Below, piece after piece: positions 7,339 through 14,042 of a stretch of DNA of 16,816 nucleotides (position 1 is the stretch's first letter; each line of letters opens with the position of its first letter). The stretch is from MGNI01 sp964353875. GTDB taxonomy: Bacteria > Chloroflexota > Anaerolineae > Anaerolineales > E44-bin32. A program made the position numbers and the translations under genes. Under the pieces are notes generated by a model that was not told where the DNA came from, did not search any database, and saw only the letters and a program-made list of their open reading frames with translations. Location: positions 1-16,816 of the forward strand of contig CAYGXU010000069.1 of assembly GCA_964353875.1 (NCBI GenBank), read 5' to 3'.

Positions 7339-8190
7339 ATGTTCGCAGAATTCAAGCATGCATTGCATCGTTTACGCGGCCAGACCATCGGCTGGGCGAT
7401 TGGAGTGGGGCTGTATGGTCTGATGATGGTTGCTCTTTTTGATACCATGGCTGAAATCGAAGGGCTGCAGCAACTGTTTGAGAGCTATCCGCCGGAGTTA
7501 ATGGCTTTCTTCGGGGAGCTGACGATGATCAGCACGCCCAAGGGGTACCTGGATACGTATTACTTCGTCTATATGGACATGATCATCGGCATCTTCGCCA
7601 TTGGAGCCTGCGCCAGTTTGCTTGTGGGAGACGAGGAGAAGGGAATCCTGGACCTGGTGATGGCGCATCCGATCAGCCGCTCCGGACTGTACTGGGGGCG
7701 AGTCCTGGCTTTCATCGCGTCTATCTTGCTGGTGCTTCTCGTCGGTTGGCTGAGCTGGCTGATCCCATCGGGCAGCAGCGATATGAATCTCACCTGGATA
7801 GAATTTTTGCGACCCTTCGCGCCGCTCTTCGCCATCCTGGTCCTTTTCGGTTTGCTGGCGCTGTTTTTGAGCCTCATCTTGCCCTCGGGGCGATTAGCGG
7901 GCATGCTCTCAGGGGCGCTCTTGGTCGGGAATTTCCTGCTCCAGGGATTGGCGCGCATCAATGATGAGTTGGAGCCGATTATCAAGTTCACCCCCCTGAA
8001 TTATTACCAGAGTGGAGAAGCGGTGGATGGGTTGAAATGGGAGTGGCTGGCAGGGTTGCTGGGAGCGGCCTTGATCTTTGCCTTGCTCGGCTGGCTGTTA
8101 TTCGAACGGCGCGAGATTCGCGTCGGCGGGGAAGCCGGCTGGGGTTTGTCGTTTCTCCGTCGAAAGGAAAAGCATCGAGCCGTATCCTAA
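7339..8190 (+). CDS. ABC-2 type transporter permease
   Basis: The partner of the ATPase just upstream is a 283-residue membrane protein with about six helices. Helix 1 is at roughly residues 15-35, followed by an extracytoplasmic loop (EGLQQLFESYPPELMAFFGE). Helix 2 then precedes the cytoplasmic DEEKGILDLVMAHPISRS segment, the coupling-helix region characteristic of ABC-2 / NosY-type permeases. Four further helices follow, and the tail is basic (FERREIRVGG, RRKEKHRAVS). The ATG at 7339 is preceded by AAGGAG at 7323-7328. The frame can be extended back to a TTG at 7300, but that would overlap the ATPase by 38 bases and has no ribosome binding site. A terminator follows about 40 bases after the stop, so the operon probably contains just these two genes. 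Confidence 0.88.
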   Translation: MFAEFKHALHRLRGQTIGWAIGVGLYGLMMVALFDTMAEIEGLQQLFESYPPELMAFFGELTMISTPKGYLDTYYFVYMDMIIGIFAIGACASLLVGDEEKGILDLVMAHPISRSGLYWGRVLAFIASILLVLLVGWLSWLIPSGSSDMNLTWIEFLRPFAPLFAILVLFGLLALFLSLILPSGRLAGMLSGALLVGNFLLQGLARINDELEPIIKFTPLNYYQSGEAVDGLKWEWLAGLLGAALIFALLGWLLFERREIRVGGEAGWGLSFLRRKEKHRAVS

Positions 8191-8229
8191 GGTATTTGCA
8201 ACAAGGGAATCATATGCAGGATGAACAAT

Positions 8230-8258
8230 AATCCTCCATTGTGAGGGTTGTTGTTTTT
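8230..8258 (+). terminator. Rho-independent terminator after the ABC exporter operon
   Basis: AATCCTC (8230-8236) pairs with GAGGGTT (8243-8249) over seven base pairs, one of them G-T, around the six-base loop CATTGT. The stem is followed directly by GTTGTTTTT. It stands about 40 bases after the permease stop and before the next gene, the right place to end the two-gene ABC transcript. Confidence 0.7.
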
Positions 8259-8403
8259 AAAAGGATTGTGGTCATGGACGAGAGGCACCTCATCTGATAG
8301 AGTATCTAAGGACGGCTGCCGTCATAAACTGTCCACTCTATCTAAGCGCTGGCTGTTTGGGGTGTTCAGACCGAAATGTAGTCTCCAGCGGAGGGTAGCA
8401 GGC

Positions 8404-8835
8404 GTGAACATCCTCGTTCGTGATGCAATTCAAGGGGATTGCACGGCCGTCGCTCAACTGCTCGCTGAGCTCGGATATCCCACATCGTCACAAGCTGTCC
8501 CAAATCGAATAAAAGAAATGGATAGCGCCTCGGACGGTCGTCTTCTTTGTGCCATTGTTGATGGAACATGTGTAGGTCTGGCAAGCCTTCTCATTCACCT
8601 GTACTTCCCAACCGGAGGTCGCATCTGCAGGATCACAGCCCTGGTGGTGAAAAGCGAGTTCCGTGGGCGAGGCATCGGATCGAAGCTCGTTTTGGAAGCG
8701 GAGCGTATCGCTCGCGACGAAGGCTGCGCCGGCGTGGAAATCACCACCGCCGAGCAACGACAAGAAACTCATGGGATATATGAGCGTAGGGGATATGTGC
8801 GAACGAGCATCCGCTTCTTCAAGCGTCTCGACTGA
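8404..8835 (+). CDS. GNAT family N-acetyltransferase
   Basis: The 143-residue product is a complete single-domain GNAT acetyltransferase, transferring an acetyl group from acetyl-CoA to an amine on a small molecule or protein. The N-terminal strand (NILVRDAIQGD) leads into the helices that shape the substrate pocket. The strand ITALVVKSEFRGRGIGSKL carries motif A, with RGRGIG as the pyrophosphate-binding loop. The C-terminus has the usual IYERRGYVRTSIRFFKRL strand. The GTG at 8404 is chosen because GGAGGG at 8390-8395 sits eight bases before it and the domain begins right there. The frame is open back to 8248, but that extension is arginine/lysine-rich and unlike GNAT proteins. The gene comes after the ABC terminator and appears to be a single-gene unit. 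The substrate is unknown. Confidence 0.88.
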   Translation: MNILVRDAIQGDCTAVAQLLAELGYPTSSQAVPNRIKEMDSASDGRLLCAIVDGTCVGLASLLIHLYFPTGGRICRITALVVKSEFRGRGIGSKLVLEAERIARDEGCAGVEITTAEQRQETHGIYERRGYVRTSIRFFKRLD

Positions 8836-9019
8836 GCCATAGAATGAACCTTATCATCCCTGTCAGGTAATTTGAGTAGAATTGGAGAAAAGCTGCTCCT
8901 TTATTCTGACTAGGTGCATGTGATGCCTTCTGGACGCTGACATTGATTTTTCTATTCAACTCGTTTCATGTGGCAGGATACGGGCAATCGATATTTTTGC
9001 TTAAGATGAGTAGGAATGG

Positions 9020-9297
9020 ATGGTTGAAGAATCAAAGCTCGAAGATATGGATGAGATCCTGGAGGTCGTCAACACAAGCAACCGAACTGCCTATAAAGAG
9101 ATCATTCCAAAAGAGTATTTCAGAGATCAGGTCACCACTAAAAAGAACTACTTGCTGATTTCGAACGGATGACTTTTTATTCCTTTAAATACAAGGAGAA
9201 AATAGTAGGGGTAATTGCTCTGCATGTCGAAGGAGGGAAAATAGGACGGTTCCGCTACATGTACATCCTGCCGGGCAATAACGAGGAAAGCATATGA
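9020..9297 (+). pseudogene. GNAT acetyltransferase remnant, frameshifted and truncated
   Basis: An ATG at 9020 opens a 50-codon frame (MVEESKLEDMDEILEVVN, then TSNRTAYKEIIPKEYF) that ends at a TGA at 9170-9172. A second frame, shifted and usable from about 9151, continues the same protein: LLADFERMTFYSFKYKEK, then IVGVIALHVEGG and IGRFRYMYILPGNNEE. Read across the shift, this is the N-terminal half of a GNAT domain up to the strand YMYILP that normally precedes the acetyl-CoA-binding (Q/R)xxGxG loop. That loop and everything after it are missing, and the frame stops at 9295-9297. The stop overlaps the ATG of the alkD-like gene (ATGA), so the remnant now supplies that gene's ribosome binding site. 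A sequencing error could explain the shift but not the missing C-terminus. Confidence 0.7.
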
Positions 9298-10031
9298 AGA
9301 AGCAGGAAGCAAAACAACTGGGAGAACGAATCGCAGCAATGATCGAAAGGAAAGAGATCGAGGGGGCATTGGATGTCCTTACTCCTCTTCTGGATCAACG
9401 CATCCCTTTCTCCTCGCTCGATCGGATCGGTGAGGCAATTGGCATGGCCTCCTTGGAGAATGTTACTCCATTTTTGGAGAAAATCGCCTCGAAAGGGAGT
9501 GAGGGTGGCTGGCCAGTGATAGGTTGTGCATTGGGTCAACAATTGGAGCGTGACCGCGGTGGGACATTTGATCGTTGTCGTGGGATGATTTCTATGGCAG
9601 ATATTTGGTATGCGGCTGATATCCTGGCGGAGCGGGTGCCTGGGCCTGCTCTGGTGGATGGCTTTCCTACCTCATCGAAGCTTCTCAAACCCTGGGCGGA
9701 AAATGAAAACCGTTGGGTGCGACGTGCGGTTGGTGTGGCGGTTCATTTTTGGACGAAACGCTCGCGGGGAGTGAGTGATCTTGAGGATCGAGCGCAGACG
9801 CTTCTTGACATGCTAGTGCCATTGTTCGAAGAAAGAGAGATGGATGCCGTGAAAGGCATCGGTTGGGGATTGAAGACGTTGGGGAAGTATTATCCACACT
9901 TGACAGCGCAGTGGCTTTGCCGGCAGGTGACGCAAAAGAAGCGCTCTTGCCGTGCAACGATGCTACGCAAAGCCCTCACCTATCTCTCTCCTGATCAACG
10001 GGCCATTGTGATGGGAGATCGAAAAGCATGA
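9294..10031 (+). CDS. DNA alkylation repair protein (AlkD-like HEAT-repeat family)
   Basis: This 245-residue, largely helical protein matches the AlkD family, DNA glycosylases built from HEAT-like repeats that remove positively charged alkylated bases such as N3-methyladenine and N7-methylguanine without flipping them. Recognisable stretches are ADIWYAADILAERV (102-115), whose Asp109 may correspond to the catalytic Asp of Bacillus AlkD, NENRWVRRAVGVAVHFWTK (137-155), the usual RR pair of the family, and DAVKGIGWGLKTLGKYYP (184-201). The assignment of Asp109 is my inference from motif position. GAGG at 9283-9286 sits seven bases before the ATG. The stop overlaps the start of the radical SAM gene by four bases (ATGA), so the two are probably made together. 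Upstream it joins the GNAT remnant. Confidence 0.8.
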   Translation: MKKQEAKQLGERIAAMIERKEIEGALDVLTPLLDQRIPFSSLDRIGEAIGMASLENVTPFLEKIASKGSEGGWPVIGCALGQQLERDRGGTFDRCRGMISMADIWYAADILAERVPGPALVDGFPTSSKLLKPWAENENRWVRRAVGVAVHFWTKRSRGVSDLEDRAQTLLDMLVPLFEEREMDAVKGIGWGLKTLGKYYPHLTAQWLCRQVTQKKRSCRATMLRKALTYLSPDQRAIVMGDRKA

Positions 10032-11167
10032 GGCTGGAATTTCGTGAGGTTCAGGCTCGCAAAGTCGTCAACATCCATAAGCATGTGGATGGCCCTTGGT
10101 TCTGGGGGAAATACACCGCCCATCCTTACATCGGTTGTCGCAGCGGGTGCGAGTTCTGTTATTCGCGTGGGGGTCGCTATCTGGGAAGACGGGATCCGGA
10201 CACCTTTGACTCTGTGATCCAGGTCAAGGTCAATGCCGTGGAGTTGCTCCGCAAGGAACTGGCGTCGCGGGAGCGAGAGATCATCGCTTGTGGGGATTGG
10301 CAGCAACCGGCCGAAAATCGATATCAGTTGTCGCGCCGCATGCTTGAGGTTATTCGCGAGTTTGATTTCCCTTTATTTATCGTTGAGCGGTCACCGTTGC
10401 TGGAACGCGATGTCGATCTCCTGGCTGATATCAATCAGCAAAGCTGGGTCGGTCTGATTTTTAGCATTAGTAATTTGGATCCGTTACTCAAGAGAGCTTT
10501 TGAGCCGCGCAGCCCAGGGGTGAAACGCCGGTTGCAGGCCATGGAGAAGCTCGCCGCTGCTGGCATCAGGGTGGGAACCTCGATGATGCCGATAATCCCA
10601 TTCTTGGGCGACGATGACGGTCATCTCGACGAAACGGTGCGGGCCACCAAAGATCATGGCGGGTCATTTATTTTGGCTGGGGGGATGACGATGGAGGGGG
10701 TTCAAGCGGAGCGGACGATCAGTGTGGTAGGACGTATCGCTCCCGAATTGGAAAGTCGCTGGAGGGATTTATACGATTGGCGACCAGGAGCCAAACCGAG
10801 CTACAGTCCACAGCGCGCATACTCCGCCCGCTTGGGTTTACGCATTCGTGAGTTGTGCGCCAAGCATGGCCTGTTGGATCGGATGCCGCGTTACATCGCT
10901 CCTGGTCCGCTGGCGATCAATAAACGGATCGCCGAGCGATTGTTCCTCAAGACCTATGATTTGGAATTGCAGGGAGCGAACGATTATCGCATCTGGGCTT
11001 ATCGCAAGGCGGCCTGGACAGTGGACGAGTATCCGCAGAACATATCAGATCTTTATCGAGAGCAAGGGAAAATTGGATTGATCCAACTGCCTGGTATCGG
11101 CCAGAGTATGGCTTCTGAAATCTCGCGCTGGCTGCAGGAATTGGATGGAGAGGAGTGGAAAAACTAA
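10028..11167 (+). CDS. SplB-like (COG1533) radical SAM protein with C-terminal helix-hairpin-helix domain
   Basis: The 379-residue product carries the radical SAM cluster motif GCRSGCEFCYSRG, with CX3CX2C at Cys37, Cys41 and Cys44. It is followed by features of the COG1533 / spore photoproduct lyase-like family: GDWQQPAENRYQLSRRMLEV (89-108), IVERSPLLERDVDLL (118-132), FEPRSPGVKRRL (158-169) and AAGIRVGTSMMPIIP (177-191). After a linker near 300, residues about 305-372 form a different module: NDYRIWAYRKAA (318-329) and LPGIGQSMASEI (354-365). These look like the helix-hairpin-helix region of the PolX/DNA polymerase beta N-terminus, a DNA-backbone binder. The start overlaps the alkD-like stop (ATGA). 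The fusion and the neighbour together point to a DNA-directed radical enzyme. True spore photoproduct lyase activity is not shown: the H-donor Cys cannot be placed by eye. Confidence 0.82.
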   Translation: MRLEFREVQARKVVNIHKHVDGPWFWGKYTAHPYIGCRSGCEFCYSRGGRYLGRRDPDTFDSVIQVKVNAVELLRKELASREREIIACGDWQQPAENRYQLSRRMLEVIREFDFPLFIVERSPLLERDVDLLADINQQSWVGLIFSISNLDPLLKRAFEPRSPGVKRRLQAMEKLAAAGIRVGTSMMPIIPFLGDDDGHLDETVRATKDHGGSFILAGGMTMEGVQAERTISVVGRIAPELESRWRDLYDWRPGAKPSYSPQRAYSARLGLRIRELCAKHGLLDRMPRYIAPGPLAINKRIAERLFLKTYDLELQGANDYRIWAYRKAAWTVDEYPQNISDLYREQGKIGLIQLPGIGQSMASEISRWLQELDGEEWKN

Positions 11168-11433
11168 GCTGTTTCGGATTATGGCTTGTTGAGCTGTGTG
11201 GACATGCTCTTGAGCGCCAGATGGAATATCTGGATTGATTTCATATCTATTCCGAAGGACTGATTGTATAGCTGATAGCGAGTCGATCATCAGGCGAGGG
11301 TCTAACTGCATGCAGCAGGCATTCAGCGACGAACTCATCAGGCATATTCTCAATTCTTGGGAGAATTGTAAGGGTACAATAGGATTGATTTGCCCGAAGG
11401 ATGAGCGACGGTTATAAGGAGGTGGTTGTCTTG
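11168..11433. other. Intergenic region upstream of yjbQ
   Basis: These 266 bases contain no gene I can support. A 60-codon frame at 11235-11417 has no family resemblance and overlaps the yjbQ ribosome binding site. A perfect seven-base inverted repeat lies at 11351-11368 with a TACAAT box just downstream; both are listed separately. Confidence 0.5.
11351..11380 (+). promoter_or_regulatory. Perfect inverted repeat plus -10-like box before yjbQ
   Basis: CAATTCT (11351-11357) and AGAATTG (11362-11368) form a perfect seven-base inverted repeat with a four-base spacer. Six bases later comes TACAAT (11375-11380), a five-of-six match to a -10 box. The repeat occupies the position of a -35 box, for which no good match exists. 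This is the usual geometry of an operator or of an activator-dependent promoter. The distance to the start at 11434 is about 55 bases. Confidence 0.3.
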
Positions 11434-11853
11434 ATGAAGACTTATCGAAAAGAGCTGTGGTTCAACATACCGAATCGCCGTGCCTTCATCAATATTACTT
11501 CCAAGGTGGAAGAAGCTTTGCGTGAGAGTGGGATTCAGGAAGGGATGGCACTGGTGAATGCCATGCACATCACCGCCTCGGTGTTTATCAACGACGACGA
11601 GTCAGGGCTGCATCACGATTACGAACGCTGGCTGGAGGGCCTGGCGCCGCATGAGCCTGTGAGCCAATACCGGCACAATCGTACCGGAGAAGACAACGCC
11701 GATGCCCATTTGAAACGTCAGGTAATGGGGCGGGAGGTCGTGGTGGCTGTTACCGAGGGCAGGCTGGATTTTGGCCCCTGGGAGCAAATCTTCTATGGAG
11801 AGTTCGATGGCGGCAGGAAGAAACGGGCGCTGATTAAGATCATTGGGGAGTGA
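11434..11853 (+). CDS. yjbQ: YjbQ family protein (UPF0047)
   Basis: The 139-residue product is a typical complete UPF0047/YjbQ protein, a compact trimeric fold with a conserved histidine/aspartate surface that may bind metal. Some members have weak thiamine-phosphate synthase activity, but the true function is unsettled. Recognisable segments are INITSKVEEALRESGIQEG, the strand with MHITASVFINDDESGLHHD carrying His residues, the DNADAHLKRQVMGREVVV block, and the ending TEGRLDFGPWEQIFYGEFDG. AAGGAGGTGG at 11416-11425 is a very strong Shine-Dalgarno. ATG at 11434 matches the family N-terminus (KTYRKELWF). TTG at 11431 is an alternative, and ATG at 11401 lies before the Shine-Dalgarno and is rejected. 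It appears to be monocistronic. Confidence 0.88.
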   Translation: MKTYRKELWFNIPNRRAFINITSKVEEALRESGIQEGMALVNAMHITASVFINDDESGLHHDYERWLEGLAPHEPVSQYRHNRTGEDNADAHLKRQVMGREVVVAVTEGRLDFGPWEQIFYGEFDGGRKKRALIKIIGE

Positions 11854-12075
11854 GGCTGTCATTTGATCATCCCGAACAGCGTAGCGCTGGAGGATCTCTG
11901 AACTGGCCATTTTCAAAAATCATCAGAAGGTCGTTTGGTACCCGTTTATTGCATGCAGAATGAAGTTCACAACACCTTTTTCTGCTCAAGATGAGGTTGG
12001 CTGTCTCTGAGGTGTAGAGAGCATGGTTCCGCATCACCTATGGGATCGATGGAATATCGGAGAGGAGCGTAGAAA

Positions 12076-12972
12076 ATGATTCTCACTGGCATTCACCTGT
12101 TGCTGACCTATCAATGCAATTTGGAATGTGATCATTGCTTCGCGTGGGGCAGCCCCTGGCAGAGCGGGACGATGACTCTGACGCAAATAAGGCAATTGCT
12201 GTCACAGGCGAAGGAGCTAGGGACGGTTAAGTGGTTTTATCTCGAGGGTGGCGAGCCATTTCTGTACTACCCGATCATGCTCAAGGGAGCCCAGGAAGCT
12301 GCCGCGTTGGGATTTCAAGTAGGGCTGGTCACGAATAGCTACTGGGCGACGAGCGAAGAGGATGCGATCGAATGGTTACGGCCGTTTCAGGGGCTGGTCC
12401 AGGATCTGTCCATCAGCAGCGACTTATTTCATTGGGGTGAGGAGATCGAAAAGAGGGTGCATACAGCACGGAAGGCCGCTGACACGTTGGGCATCCCCAT
12501 CGGGGTCATCAGCATTGCTCAACCGGAAAAGACCGACACGGATGCTGCCATAGGCCAACTTCCTGAGGGGGAGTCAGGGATCATGTATCGCGGCCGGGCG
12601 TCAGAGGCGCTGGTTTCTAAAACTCGACTCCATCCATGGGACGAGTTCACTGAATGTCCCCATGAAGACCTGCGCGAACCCGGCCGCGTGCATGTTGATC
12701 CCTTGGGAAATCTGCATATCTGCCAGGGGATTTCCTTGGGCAATTTCTTTCAGACACCGTTATCCCAGATTTGCGAACGTTACGACGCGGAAACCCATCC
12801 TATTACCGGCTCCCTGCTTATCGGCGGCCCGGCTGAGTTGATCAGACGTTACGACTTGCCGCATGAAGATCGCTATGCGGACGCATGCCATCTGTGTTAT
12901 CAAGCCCGACGAATATTGCGTGAACGTTTCCCGCAGATCTTAACGCCCGATCAGATGTATGGAGTGTTTTAG
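12076..12972 (+). CDS. Radical SAM protein with C-terminal auxiliary-cluster cysteines
   Basis: The 298-residue enzyme begins with the radical SAM core: TYQCNLECDHCF gives CX3CX2C at Cys14, Cys18 and Cys21, and YLEGGEPFLY holds the SAM-binding GGEP at 58-61. Four further cysteines, Cys194 (ECPHE), Cys216 (HICQG) and the pair Cys271/Cys274 (ACHLCY), could hold a second [4Fe-4S] cluster, as in SPASM/twitch enzymes. The VDPLGNLHICQG segment is typical of that region. Such enzymes often modify peptides or proteins, but the substrate here is unknown. GAGGAG at 12062-12067 sits eight bases before the ATG. It is followed after 94 bases by three tandem toroid genes in the same orientation with no terminator seen between, so co-transcription is plausible. 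No short precursor peptide gene is evident beside it. Confidence 0.85.
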   Translation: MILTGIHLLLTYQCNLECDHCFAWGSPWQSGTMTLTQIRQLLSQAKELGTVKWFYLEGGEPFLYYPIMLKGAQEAAALGFQVGLVTNSYWATSEEDAIEWLRPFQGLVQDLSISSDLFHWGEEIEKRVHTARKAADTLGIPIGVISIAQPEKTDTDAAIGQLPEGESGIMYRGRASEALVSKTRLHPWDEFTECPHEDLREPGRVHVDPLGNLHICQGISLGNFFQTPLSQICERYDAETHPITGSLLIGGPAELIRRYDLPHEDRYADACHLCYQARRILRERFPQILTPDQMYGVF

Positions 12973-13066
12973 AGTCGATAAACCATCGTTTTGAGCAGGT
13001 TTTTCTGGGGAGCAGGTCATTAGGTAAGGCCACATTGTTTATTTCAACCGAAAGGCTTCATCAACC

Positions 13067-13990
13067 ATGTCGATAGATAATTTGGGAAAAAGCGATTTGA
13101 ACAATTGGAAAGATCTTGCAAGTCAGGATTTAATGGATTGGCTCATGGGTGAGGAAAGCCCATCGGTGAGGTACTTCACATTGGTTGATCTTCTTAGACG
13201 TCCATCCGACAGCCCTGAAGTCATCCAGGCCCGCAAAGCGATCGCGTCCTCTGAACCTGTGACAAGTATCCTTTCTCGTCAATGCCCTGGTGGCTGGTGG
13301 GACACTCCCGAGAAAGCGACCGGTATCAAGCGGGCTTCGGGGCAACTCCTCATCCTTTCTCAGCTGGGAATCGAGCCAGATGAACGGACGGAAATGGGAT
13401 GCGAGTTTGTGTTGAGTAAGCCCTGGCTTACGCAGCGTTCGCCCATTTGTATCCCTCCATGTTATACAGCAACCTGGCTGCGTTTCTTGTCCTATTTTAA
13501 TTTTGGAGAGGATCCTCGCCTGATCGCCGGGTGGGTTTCATTGTTGGCGAGGCTGGAGGAAGAGACGGGCCTCATCTGTTGGTATCAAAGGCAACGCCCA
13601 TGCCATTGGTTAGCAGTGAAGTCACTATGGGCATTATCATGCGCGCCCTCGACATATGATATCAGCAAAGCCCTGGCCAAGATGTCAGAAGCGTTGCTGG
13701 GGCATGACTTTGACTTTGCCGGAGAAGAAGCTCGATGGCTGAAATTCGGTTTTCCCTGGTACGTGCAATCCGATCTGTTGGATGCCTTAGAAGCGCTGAT
13801 CGTCTGTGGCTACGCCAAGGACCTTCGTGTTCGTGCTCTGGCGCAGCATCTTCTTGACAAACAGCAGGGGGATGGCAGGTGGCTCTTAGAGGGTGGGTCT
13901 ACCGCAATGCGAATGGAGAAGAAGGGCAAACCCAGCAAATGGATCACCCTTAAAGCTTTACGCGTAATAAGGGCGGTCCAAGATGGATAA
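13067..13990 (+). CDS. Alpha/alpha-toroid (terpenoid cyclase/prenyltransferase-like) protein, paralog 1
   Basis: The 307-residue soluble, helical protein belongs with the two genes that follow. N-terminal WLMGEESPSVRYFTLVDLL (25-43) leads to a QW-like motif RQCPGGWW (71-78), several helix pairs, and a second QW-like motif KQQGDGRWL near 265-273. It ends in a conserved KPSKWITLKALRVIR tail. QW motifs mark squalene-hopene cyclase and related toroid folds, but the DXDD acid motif of cyclases is absent and the protein is about half their length. Cys132, Cys171, Cys179 and Asp236 have counterparts in both paralogs. No signal peptide is seen. The ribosome binding site is weak (AAAGG at 13050-13054), so the start could be slightly off. 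The function is unknown. Databases may label such proteins prenyltransferase/squalene oxidase repeat proteins. Confidence 0.75.
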   Translation: MSIDNLGKSDLNNWKDLASQDLMDWLMGEESPSVRYFTLVDLLRRPSDSPEVIQARKAIASSEPVTSILSRQCPGGWWDTPEKATGIKRASGQLLILSQLGIEPDERTEMGCEFVLSKPWLTQRSPICIPPCYTATWLRFLSYFNFGEDPRLIAGWVSLLARLEEETGLICWYQRQRPCHWLAVKSLWALSCAPSTYDISKALAKMSEALLGHDFDFAGEEARWLKFGFPWYVQSDLLDALEALIVCGYAKDLRVRALAQHLLDKQQGDGRWLLEGGSTAMRMEKKGKPSKWITLKALRVIRAVQDG

Positions 13991-14042
13991 GATAAAACGG
14001 TGATCTTTTTTCGATCCCAGCTCCAGAAAGCGAGAGAATAGA

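Noticed and set aside
8248..8403. Longer N-terminus for the intact GNAT protein
   Set aside because: The extra 52 residues are not GNAT-like and partly overlap the upstream terminator. GTG at 8404 has a well-placed GGAGGG.
11235..11417. 60-codon frame upstream of yjbQ
   Set aside because: It overlaps the strong yjbQ Shine-Dalgarno, has no family resemblance and no ribosome binding site of its own.
11877..11889. CAGCG-TAG-CGCTG hairpin after yjbQ as a terminator
   Set aside because: Only a five-base stem with a three-base loop, and no T-run follows.
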